Below, one piece after another: positions 1 through 5,503 of a DNA stretch of 9,120 nucleotides. The stretch is from Betaproteobacteria bacterium. GTDB taxonomy: Bacteria; Pseudomonadota; Gammaproteobacteria; Burkholderiales; SG8-39. Location: NCBI GenBank assembly GCA_012274205.1, contig JAAOZY010000224.1:1-9120 (forward strand). Direction: 5' to 3'. A program made the translations under genes and the position numbers. The notes beneath the pieces are model-generated. The model ran no database searches, was not told the origin of the DNA, and saw nothing but the letters and a program-made list of their open reading frames with translations. How positions within the stretch are numbered: the stretch's first letter is position 1; every line of letters starts with the position of its first letter.

Positions 1-17
1 CCCCTGATGCTACTGCG

Positions 18-797
18 TCAATTTTCAGCCGCAGGGGAATGCGCCGGCGTCCCTCGCATCAAGCGCAGGCCCCGGCCGACAAGCAGGGCCGACAGGGCCA
101 GCGAGCAGACGATCAGCGGGCCGGTGGGCAGATCGGTGAGGGCGGACAGCAACAAGCCGCCGACATAGCCCAGGATGCCGATCATCAGCGTCGCGACGTA
201 CCAGTTCCTTTCGCGGTCGAGCGTGGCGAGCGCGGGCAGGATCAGGCTGGCGAACACCAGATAGACGCCCACCAGCTGTACCGAAGCGGTGATGGAAAGC
301 GCGAACAGCGCATAGAAACCCGCGCCATGCCGGGTCAATGGCCGCCACATCAGGCCGATGAGCGCGTAGAGCGCAGCGGTGACGGCAAGCTGCGAGGTGC
401 TGACCCAGAGGATCTGCCCTACCAGCAGGTTTTGCAGTTCCTCGCCGCCGTGCGGGTCGCTGGTCAGCAGCAGGCTGGCAGCACAGGCGGCGACGACAAA
501 ACTCGATCCGATCAGCGCCTCCTGCCGCGCCGGCCAGCGGCGGTCGCACCAGGCGAGCAGGCCGGCGCCGGCCAGCGCGGCGAGGAAGGCCGTGAGCTGG
601 GTTGCCCAGGCCGCCTCCCAGTCGGCGACGTGGGCGGCGATGACCCCGAGGCCGGCGAACTGCGCGATGGCGAGGTCGAGAAAAACGATGCCGCGCGTCA
701 GTACCCGCCGGCCCAGCGGCACGTGGGTGGCGAGCACCAGCAGTCCGGCGACGAGCGGCGGACCGAGGAGAGTGGGATCGAGGGCGGCGAGCTCCAT
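18..797 (-). CDS. znuB: Zinc/manganese-type ABC transporter permease (ZnuB-like)
   Basis: This is a 259-residue, very hydrophobic inner-membrane protein of the ABC-3 family (ZnuB/MntB/TroC type), the channel half of a high-affinity metal importer. It has about seven to eight hydrophobic segments separated by short basic loops (for example around the RR of GRRVLTRG). A late segment with VYLVFASLILPALAT resembles the conserved permease region that contacts the ATPase. The frame stays open upstream to 926, but that extension is Arg-rich, lies inside znuA and lacks membrane character. I therefore start at the ATG at 797, two bases after the znuA stop, which implies translational coupling. Length is normal for the family. 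Zinc rather than manganese is inferred from the neighbours (COG0523 GTPase and cysteine-poor DksA). The cognate ATPase gene is not seen; only 17 bases remain past this stop. I am confident of the family, less so of the metal. Confidence 0.9.
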   Translation of the reverse strand: MELAALDPTLLGPPLVAGLLVLATHVPLGRRVLTRGIVFLDLAIAQFAGLGVIAAHVADWEAAWATQLTAFLAALAGAGLLAWCDRRWPARQEALIGSSFVVAACAASLLLTSDPHGGEELQNLLVGQILWVSTSQLAVTAALYALIGLMWRPLTRHGAGFYALFALSITASVQLVGVYLVFASLILPALATLDRERNWYVATLMIGILGYVGGLLLSALTDLPTGPLIVCSLALSALLVGRGLRLMRGTPAHSPAAEN

Positions 798-799
798 GA

Positions 800-1726
800 T
801 TACAGTCCGCCCAGCAAACGGTTGACGGTGTCGTCGAATAAGCTGAACAGGTCGCCGGCTTCCTTGTCGCCGCCGACGGTGAAGGGCAGCGTGACCGCTT
901 TCACGCCGGCCTCGCGGGCCAGCCATTCGCTCGGCCGTGCCGGCTGGTAGGCCGCGCGGATGACCATTTTCGCCGGCGTGCGTGCCAGTTGCGCCTTCAC
1001 TGCGGCGAGGCTCGACAGGCTGGGCTCGACGCCGGGCTTGGGCTCGAGTTCTGCGACTTCCTTCAAGCCCAGCCAGTTTTCCAGATAGGGGAAGCCCTTG
1101 TGCTGCACGACGACAGACACGCCCCTGAGCGGCGTGGCCTTGGCCTCCCAGCGCACGATGGCGGCCTGCCAGCGGCTGGCAAAGTCTTTCCAGCGCGCCT
1201 GGTAGAACGCCGCCTGCCCGGGATCGAGCTGCGCCATGTTGCGGACCAGCGCCGCGCCGACGCGCGTGAAATTGCGCGGGTCGGTCTGGATGTGCGGGTT
1301 GCCGCCGGCATGGACGTCGCCGGCCGAGCGGTCGAGGGCGGCGGGCTTTTCCAGCAGCGCGACATGCGATGCGGCAAAAAACTGCCCCGGCTGGCCGGGC
1401 TGGATCGCCGGGTTACCGGACTCGCCGAGGATCACCGGCAGCCAGCCGATTTCCAGTTCGGCGCCGGTACAGACCAGCAGGTCGGCATTGCGTGCGCGGG
1501 CGATCAGGCTGGGCCGCGCCTCGATGTGATGCGGGTCCTGCATCGCCGTGGTGGCGATGTAGACGCTGACCTGGTCGCCGCCGATCTCTTTCACCAGCGC
1601 GCCCCATTCCGGTTCGCAGGCAAAGACCTTGAGCGCGGCGTGCGCGGTGGCGGGAACGCAGGCGGCAAGCAGCAGCAGATGGCCGAGCATTTTTACGACG
1701 GGCATTTCCGTGACACGGTTTTTCAT
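800..1726 (-). CDS. znuA: Periplasmic zinc-binding protein of ABC importer (ZnuA-like)
   Basis: This 308-residue protein is a cluster A-I metal-binding lipocalin-unrelated receptor (ZnuA/TroA family) that captures metal in the periplasm and delivers it to the permease. A signal peptide covers about residues 1-31, ending ATAHA-A. Probable metal ligands are H66/H67 (in QDPHHIEARPS), H145 (GNPHIQTDP) and H209 (VVQHKGFPY), with an acidic ligand near D287 (GGDKEAGD). This matches the three-His-plus-acid pattern of zinc receptors. The long His-rich loop found in many ZnuA proteins is missing: the stretch before H145 has only one extra His (H139). Two other cysteines, C37 and C86, could form a disulfide. 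The ATG at 1726 has a good GAGG ribosome site eight bases upstream that overlaps the stop of the barrel gene. Codons 8 and 13 are also ATG but have weaker support. It sits directly upstream of the permease. Confidence 0.9.
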   Translation of the reverse strand: MKNRVTEMPVVKMLGHLLLLAACVPATAHAALKVFACEPEWGALVKEIGGDQVSVYIATTAMQDPHHIEARPSLIARARNADLLVCTGAELEIGWLPVILGESGNPAIQPGQPGQFFAASHVALLEKPAALDRSAGDVHAGGNPHIQTDPRNFTRVGAALVRNMAQLDPGQAAFYQARWKDFASRWQAAIVRWEAKATPLRGVSVVVQHKGFPYLENWLGLKEVAELEPKPGVEPSLSSLAAVKAQLARTPAKMVIRAAYQPARPSEWLAREAGVKAVTLPFTVGGDKEAGDLFSLFDDTVNRLLGGL

Positions 1727-1736
1727 GATGCGGTCC

Positions 1737-3161
1737 TCAGAATTTGTGGGCGCCGTGGCTGCCCAGGCTGTAGATGTACTGAACGAAGAACTGGTTCTCG
1801 TCGATGTTCTGTTGCGCCTGGTCGTACTGGTATTGCAGGCGCAGGCGGGAGAATTCAGACGGGCTGTAGTCGACCATCAGGGTGTTGCGACGCGGGTTGT
1901 AATCGGCGAGCGACCCCAGGGTGGCGCCCGCATCCGCGCCATTGAAGCTCACGTCGCCGCGGAACAGCTGGTCGTAGCGGTAGCCGACGCGCCAGCGCGG
2001 CATGAACTGGTAGGCGCCCTGCGCATAAAACCCCGACTGGTTGTTCGCCGAGTAGGGGCCGGTCAGCCCGCCGCTGCACAGGCTGGGATTCGCGCCGGCG
2101 TTGTTGCAAGTCAGCTCGCCCGATTCGCTGCGGCGGAAATATTCAGCGGAAAACTTGAAGTTTTGCTGCGTGGCGTTGCCCTCCGGCGCCCATTTCCACA
2201 CGAAGTCGGCGAGCCAGGTGCGGCTGCTGCCGGAAAACGCGCCGCTCACGCCAACGTCGTTGAGGTCGCTGCCCGTGTAAGTGCGTCCCTGCGGATCGGC
2301 GTGCAGATACGACAGCCCGGCACGCCAACTGTTCGAGACGTCGAGGTCGTCGCCGACATGGGCGAACAGCGTGTAGCTGGAAAAGCCGTTGGAGTCGTGT
2401 GCGGTGCTCGGGAAGCGGCCGCCGTCGCCGAATTCCGTGCCGAATTCGAGAAAGATATCGGTCGGCGCCAGCCATTTCAGCTGCAGGCCGTCCTCCACGT
2501 AACCCTCGCCGAACAGCGCTTCGTAGACCAGATTGTTGGTGGCAAAGTCCCAGGCATGCGGGTGTTGCTCGTTCTGGTAGCCGATCGCGGATTTGAAGCG
2601 CCCGCCCTTGATCGAGAAGCCCTGCCCCAGACCCAGCGTCTGGAACCAGGCTTCCTCGACCCCGACCGTATCGTCGGCGCCGAGCACGGCGTTGAGAAAG
2701 CCGCGGAAATAAGGGTCGACGTTGGCGGACATCACCAGTTCGGTATCGCTGAGCGAAAAGCCGCGCACCCGGTCTTCCGCGCCCGAGGGCAAAAAGCCGG
2801 TGATGCTGCGGTTGGCACGATCGTCCAGATGCGAATACTGGCCTTGCAGAATGAGCGAGATATCGGGATTGAAGGCATTGCTGCGCGTCGGCTCGCTGGG
2901 CCGCGCAGCGGCATCCTCGACCTGTGCCTGCACCGCCTGCACTTGCGACTGGGCGGACTGGGCCTGGATCTCCGCCGTGCCGGCCTGCAATTCGGCGGCC
3001 TTGAGCCGGTTTTCGAGCGACTGGATACGGGCCTCGTAGCTTTGCTTCATCTGGTTCAGTTCGGCGCGCAGAGCGTCGAGATTGGCGTCGGCATGGGCGC
3101 CGGAAGACAGGCACGGCAAGGCAATAGCCAGCGCCGCCGCCATCAGGGTGGGTCGTAACAT
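1737..3161 (-). CDS. Outer-membrane beta-barrel protein with N-terminal coiled coil (OprP/O-like), putative zinc-linked porin
   Basis: This 474-residue exported protein probably forms an outer-membrane channel for metal or a metal complex. A signal peptide spans residues 1-24 (cleavage AHA-D). Residues about 27-85 are a Leu/Ala/Gln/Glu-rich coiled coil, then a Pro/Ser linker leads to a barrel of alternating aromatic/polar strands from about residue 100. The final residue is Phe (GAHKF), the usual signal for barrel assembly. C352 and C362 flank a Gly/Asn-rich loop and may be disulfide-bonded. A His pair lies at NEQHPHAWDF (197-206). The layout resembles phosphate-selective porins O/P; I see no TonB box or plug domain, so it is not a classical TonB-dependent receptor. 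The start at 3161 has GGAG six bases upstream; the open frame before it is non-protein-like. Its place just before znuA, ten bases away, is the reason to link it to zinc. The substrate is inferred only. Confidence 0.8.
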   Translation of the reverse strand: MLRPTLMAAALAIALPCLSSGAHADANLDALRAELNQMKQSYEARIQSLENRLKAAELQAGTAEIQAQSAQSQVQAVQAQVEDAAARPSEPTRSNAFNPDISLILQGQYSHLDDRANRSITGFLPSGAEDRVRGFSLSDTELVMSANVDPYFRGFLNAVLGADDTVGVEEAWFQTLGLGQGFSIKGGRFKSAIGYQNEQHPHAWDFATNNLVYEALFGEGYVEDGLQLKWLAPTDIFLEFGTEFGDGGRFPSTAHDSNGFSSYTLFAHVGDDLDVSNSWRAGLSYLHADPQGRTYTGSDLNDVGVSGAFSGSSRTWLADFVWKWAPEGNATQQNFKFSAEYFRRSESGELTCNNAGANPSLCSGGLTGPYSANNQSGFYAQGAYQFMPRWRVGYRYDQLFRGDVSFNGADAGATLGSLADYNPRRNTLMVDYSPSEFSRLRLQYQYDQAQQNIDENQFFVQYIYSLGSHGAHKF

Positions 3162-3167
3162 GAAGGG

Positions 3168-3171
3168 CTCC
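3168..3171 (-). promoter_or_regulatory. Ribosome binding site of the barrel gene
   Basis: GGAG on the minus strand, six bases before the ATG at 3161. It decides the start against a much longer open frame reaching back to 3380. A T-rich run (3172-3180) sits directly upstream of it. Confidence 0.7.
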
Positions 3172-3186
3172 AAAATAAAACGGACG

Positions 3187-3207
3187 CGCCCCGGTGGTGC
3201 CGGGGCG
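3187..3207 (-). terminator. GC-rich hairpin with downstream T-rich stretch, possible intra-operon attenuator
   Basis: A perfect 8-bp inverted repeat (CGCCCCGG / CCGGGGCG) has a five-base loop. Reading in the direction of the operon it is followed after six bases by TTTTATTTT (3172-3180), then by the ribosome site of the barrel gene. The six-base gap before the Ts makes it a weak intrinsic terminator at best. It could instead be a partial terminator that lowers barrel expression relative to upstream genes, or an RNA stability element at a processing site. It fills most of the only sizeable gap inside the gene cluster. Confidence 0.5.
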
Positions 3208-3220
3208 AGGTTCGGGCGTT

Positions 3221-3511
3221 TTAGAGGGAGACCGGCGGCGCGCGGGCGCGCGCGGTGGCAGGACGGAGAGCGGGGGTGGAGTGGCCGGTTGCGGTGAACC
3301 AGTCGAAGCTCGCGGCAGGCAATTGCAGGATGAGCGGTGCCGGGGTCGCCGCGCATCCCAGGTCGGCCTGCGCCACGCACTGTTCGCAGGGATGCGCCGG
3401 CGATCCGGAATGGCTGTCCTTCAGATGACTCAGCGTGTGCGCGTAGGCGGCCGCCTGACCAAACAGCAGGGTCAGTGCGAACAGCCAGGGAAGCAGACGG
3501 CGCGGCAGCAT
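3221..3511 (-). CDS. Small secreted His/Cys protein, DUF2946-like
   Basis: This 96-residue protein has a clear signal peptide (MLPRR, a hydrophobic core, then AYA before the predicted cut after A24). The mature protein would start at H25. The next 20 residues are rich in possible metal ligands: H25, H29, H34, H40, C42 and C45 (HPCEQC), plus C53. The rest is low in charge, ending in an Ala/Arg/Pro tail. Small exported proteins with a His cluster and CxxC of this kind are often filed under DUF2946; I assign that by resemblance, with moderate confidence. The start at 3511 is chosen because it begins the signal peptide and follows the yidD stop by only ten bases; the longer frame to 3589 would run through yidD. 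No strong ribosome site is seen, so coupling to yidD is likely. A periplasmic zinc-binding or zinc-sensing role is inferred from the residues and context; no function is established. Confidence 0.7.
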   Translation of the reverse strand: MLPRRLLPWLFALTLLFGQAAAYAHTLSHLKDSHSGSPAHPCEQCVAQADLGCAATPAPLILQLPAASFDWFTATGHSTPALRPATARARAPPVSL

Positions 3512-3521
3512 GCGGCGGATT

Positions 3522-3758
3522 CTACCCCGGTGGCTCGACCGGCGGCACCGGGTCGTAGCCGTGGGCGCAACCGGGGCGGCAGCGTCCAATGCGTTTGGCG
3601 GCGAGCCAGCTGCCTTTCCATGCGCCGTGTTTCTCGATCGCTTCCTTGCCGTATTCCGAGCAGGTCGGCAGGTAGCGGCACTGGCGCCCGAGCCAGGGCG
3701 AGAGCGCCAGTTGGTAGACGCGGATCGCGCCGATGAGGAGTGTTTGCGCCAGATTCAT
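3522..3758 (-). CDS. yidD: YidD-family membrane protein insertion efficiency factor (paralog outside the rnpA-yidC locus)
   Basis: This 78-residue protein matches the YidD/DUF37 family along its length: an N-terminal amphipathic segment (IRVYQLALSPWLG), the CRYLPTCSEYGKEAI core, KGSWLAAKRI, and the C-terminal GYDPVPP. Family members sit at the inner face of the membrane and help YidC/Sec insert proteins; they are normally encoded between rnpA and yidC. Here the gene lies in a zinc cluster instead, its ATG overlapping the stop of the GTPase gene (ATGA at 3758-3755), so it is translationally coupled. Cysteines are C27, C33, C60 and C64, followed by H66. The segment C60-RPG-C64-A-H66 differs from the CHPxHPGG form of E. 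coli YidD and adds a cysteine, so a metal site is conceivable. Family assignment is firm; a role in zinc stress, for example aiding insertion of the permease, is inference. Confidence 0.9.
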   Translation of the reverse strand: MNLAQTLLIGAIRVYQLALSPWLGRQCRYLPTCSEYGKEAIEKHGAWKGSWLAAKRIGRCRPGCAHGYDPVPPVEPPG

Positions 3759-4867
3759 GATGGCGCGTCTGCTTGGTGTGCGTGTGCCGCACCGCTGAAG
3801 TCGGTCAGCAGCTTTTCAATGAACGCGGGGTCGAGGTCGCGCACGATGAAGACGAAGCGGCTGCGATGGTCGTCGTCCGGCCAGGCATCGAGTTTCACCT
3901 CGGGATAGAGCACGTGCTGAACGCCGTGCAGCACCACCGGCTGCGGTTCGTCCTGCAGATTCACGATCGCCTTGAAGCGCAGCAGGTTTTCGGCACGAAA
4001 CGAGGTGAGCATGGATAGCGCGGAATGCAGGCCATAGCGATCCAGCGGCGTGTCGAGCACCACCGAAAACGACTGGATGCGCGTGTCGTGCAATTCGGGC
4101 CGCGCGTTTTGAATAGCGGGTTTGCCGCCGATGGCACCGGCGCGGGCGGGCTGGTAGCGTTGCGGCTTGAGCCAGCGTGCGACTTCCAGCGCTTGGGTCT
4201 CGGCATTCCACAGCCCCAGGTTCTGGATCGCCGCCGGGTCGATTGCGCCGTGCGTCACCGTAATGAGGTCGGCCGCCGGGTTCAGCGTGGCCAGCCGCGC
4301 GCGCAGCGCGGCAACGGTTTCGGGGGAAGCAAGATCGGTCTTGGTCAGCAGCAGCTTGTCGGCCACCGCCACCTGTTTCAATGCTTCGAAGTGGGCGTCG
4401 AGCTGGCCCATGCCGAATACGGCATCGACCGTGGTGACCACGCCGTCGAGGCGGAAACGCGCGCGTATCCAGTTGTCGTGCAGCAGGTTGTCGAGCACCG
4501 GCGCGGGATCGGCAATGCCGGTGGTTTCGATGATGACGCGCTCGAACGCCGGAATGTCGCCCTTCTGCCGCGCCATCCAGAGGTTTTTCAAGGTCGGCGA
4601 CAGGCTGCCGGAAATCGTGCAGCAGACGCAGCCGCCGGAGAGCAGCGCCATCGGCCCATCCATTTTTTGCAGCAGTTGATGATCGAGCGCGACTGCGCCG
4701 AACTCGTTCATCAAAATCGCCGTACGCGGCAGCGTGCGCACCAGGTGATTGAGTACCGTTGTTTTGCCGCTGCCTAAAAATCCGGTGAGCAGCGTGATGG
4801 GAAGCGGTGCATACGATTCCACACGTGCTTTAGCATGTAGTGGATCGGAGTCCTTTAGGGCATCCAT
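3755..4867 (-). CDS. COG0523/CobW-family GTPase, putative zinc metallochaperone (ZNG1/ZigA/YeiR-like)
   Basis: This 370-residue cytoplasmic GTPase belongs to the G3E/COG0523 family. The N-terminal G domain shows Walker A GFLGSGKTT (29-37), NEFG (54-57), the family metal motif GGCVCC with C80, C82 and C83, the Walker B-region ETTGIADP (114-121) and the base-specificity motif TKTD (165-168). The C-terminal CobW_C domain covers roughly residues 255-355. The last residues contain a short His pair (AHAHQ), a mild version of the His-rich tails in this family. COG0523 proteins use the CxCC motif to bind zinc and deliver it, with GTP hydrolysis, to client enzymes when zinc is scarce. Subgroup members near dksA2 and znu genes are typically Zur-controlled. 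That context, rather than the sequence alone, points to zinc instead of cobalt or nitrile hydratase maturation. It lies 16 bases after the dksA-like gene and overlaps yidD by four bases. Confidence 0.92.
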   Translation of the reverse strand: MDALKDSDPLHAKARVESYAPLPITLLTGFLGSGKTTVLNHLVRTLPRTAILMNEFGAVALDHQLLQKMDGPMALLSGGCVCCTISGSLSPTLKNLWMARQKGDIPAFERVIIETTGIADPAPVLDNLLHDNWIRARFRLDGVVTTVDAVFGMGQLDAHFEALKQVAVADKLLLTKTDLASPETVAALRARLATLNPAADLITVTHGAIDPAAIQNLGLWNAETQALEVARWLKPQRYQPARAGAIGGKPAIQNARPELHDTRIQSFSVVLDTPLDRYGLHSALSMLTSFRAENLLRFKAIVNLQDEPQPVVLHGVQHVLYPEVKLDAWPDDDHRSRFVFIVRDLDPAFIEKLLTDFSGAAHAHQADAPS

Positions 4868-4883
4868 CTGCCTGGCACGGCGA

Positions 4884-5303
4884 TCAGGCGTGCAGCTTTT
4901 CCTTGCGCTCGTGACGCTCCTGCGCCTCGATCGAGTATTCGGCGGTGGGGCGCGCCAGCATGCGCGGCAGACCGATGGGGTCGCCGGTTTCCTTGCAGTA
5001 GCCGAAATCGCCCGAATCGAGACGCACCAGCGCGGACTGGATTTTTTTCAGCAGCTTGCGCTCGCGGTCGCGCACGCGCTGTTCCAGCATGTGCTCTTCT
5101 TCGACCGTGGCGCGGTCATTGGGGTCGGCGAAGTTTTCGTTTTCCTTGAGGTGCTCGCCGGTATCGGCTGCATTGGCGAGCATTTCATCACGTAGCGCCT
5201 CGAGGCGAGCGCGAAAGAATGCCAGTTGCTCGGCATTCATATAGGCGGAGGCCGGCATTTTCAGCAGTGCGGCTTCGGTAAGCGGTTTGGGCGAGGCGGG
5301 CAT
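4884..5303 (-). CDS. dksA2: Zinc-independent DksA paralog (DksA2-like) transcription factor
   Basis: This 139-residue protein of the DksA/TraR family binds in the secondary channel of RNA polymerase and, with ppGpp, retunes transcription. The coiled-coil tip motif is intact: D60-PN-D63-RA, equivalent to the DxxDxA of E. coli DksA that is needed for activity, followed by the EEEHMLEQRVRDRERKLL helix. The C-terminal globular part keeps the family layout (GYCKETGDPIGLPRMLARPTA) but the four zinc-ligand positions read C103, T106, S124 and A127, with the normal CxxC-x17-CxxC spacing. Three of four ligands are thus lost, as in P. aeruginosa DksA2, which folds without zinc and replaces DksA under zinc limitation. 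The start at 5303 has GGAG seven bases upstream; the open frame to 5408 is not DksA-like. As first gene of the cluster it follows a hairpin-rich leader. A housekeeping, zinc-containing DksA should exist elsewhere in the genome. Confidence 0.92.
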   Translation of the reverse strand: MPASPKPLTEAALLKMPASAYMNAEQLAFFRARLEALRDEMLANAADTGEHLKENENFADPNDRATVEEEHMLEQRVRDRERKLLKKIQSALVRLDSGDFGYCKETGDPIGLPRMLARPTAEYSIEAQERHERKEKLHA

Positions 5304-5310
5304 CAAAAAA

Positions 5311-5314
5311 CTCC
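5311..5314 (-). promoter_or_regulatory. Ribosome binding site of the dksA2-like gene
   Basis: GGAG on the minus strand, seven bases (mostly T) before the ATG at 5303. It supports that start over upstream in-frame ATGs at about 5408. Confidence 0.7.
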
Positions 5315-5344
5315 AAGCATCATCTAGGACAGTAAAGGTGCGTA

Positions 5345-5362
5345 GCCGGATCAGGATCCGGC
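5345..5362. repeat. Perfect inverted repeat 1, 8-bp arms
   Basis: GCCGGATC and GATCCGGC flank a two-base centre (AG on the plus strand). As RNA the tight loop would open to four bases. It starts 41 bases upstream of the dksA2 start codon and is separated from a second inverted repeat by two bases. It could be a protein operator, part of the dksA2 leader RNA or a REP-like palindrome unit. Confidence 0.65.
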
Positions 5363-5364
5363 AG

Positions 5365-5386
5365 GCAACCGGAATCTGCCGGTTGC
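5365..5386. repeat. Perfect inverted repeat 2, 8-bp arms, 6-base loop
   Basis: GCAACCGG and CCGGTTGC flank AATCTG. Together with the repeat at 5345-5362 it makes a back-to-back pair of stem-loops covering 42 bases. Neither stem is followed by a T-run on either strand, so they are not ordinary intrinsic terminators. Confidence 0.65.
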
Positions 5387-5491
5387 GGTCATGCGCGTCT
5401 TGCATCATAACCCCACTCGGGTAAACCTTGCCAGCCGCTGGTGTTATTGCCTGTCGGAGCCGGTGGCGGGTGGAAGCCGGGGAGATTAGGC

Positions 5492-5497
5492 GATAAT
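5492..5497 (+). promoter_or_regulatory. Possible -10 box of the efflux operon
   Basis: GATAAT matches the sigma-70 -10 consensus at five of six positions and lies six bases before the ATG at 5504. Transcription would then begin at or next to the start codon, giving a leaderless or nearly leaderless message. This fits the lack of a good ribosome site. No clear -35 box is seen at the expected distance, so this is weak. Confidence 0.3.
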
Positions 5498-5503
5498 TTG
5501 CGG

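Larger units (their letters stand above)
5304..5503. other. Divergent intergenic region between zinc cluster and RND efflux operon
   Basis: These 200 bases separate the two start codons and must hold the promoters and operators of both operons, unless the zinc cluster also has internal promoters. Besides two perfect inverted repeats (5345-5362 and 5365-5386), I see no convincing -35/-10 pair on the minus strand and no AT-rich palindrome of the usual proteobacterial Zur type (GTTATA-n-TATAAC). Isolated half-like words occur (CATAAC near 5405, GTTATT near 5443) but do not pair up. Confidence 0.6.

Noticed and set aside
798..926. N-terminal extension of the ZnuB-like permease
   Set aside because: The extra 43 codons lie inside znuA, are Arg-rich and precede a normal permease N-terminus at the ATG at 797.
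39..950. Plus-strand open frame (303 codons) over the permease and the end of znuA
   Set aside because: Its product is Gln/Arg/Gly/Asp-rich without recognisable domains; it mirrors a well-supported permease gene on the other strand.
1629..3158. Long plus-strand open frame (509 codons) across the barrel gene
   Set aside because: It is antisense to a gene with a signal peptide, barrel pattern and ribosome site. The translation is low-complexity Arg/Ala/Val/Gly-rich with no domain, as expected from the complementary frame of GC-rich DNA.
3100..3161. Lipoprotein signal in the barrel protein at C17
   Set aside because: The residues before the Cys (ALPC) do not fit a lipobox; a signal peptidase I site AHA-D at residue 24 fits better.
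3162..3380. N-terminal extension of the barrel gene
   Set aside because: It would run through the hairpin and the small secreted-protein gene and would bury the signal peptide that begins at 3161.
5400..5430. Short inverted repeat ACCC-CACTC-GGGT as an operator
   Set aside because: Arms are only four bases with mismatching flanks, which is expected by chance in this GC-rich region.
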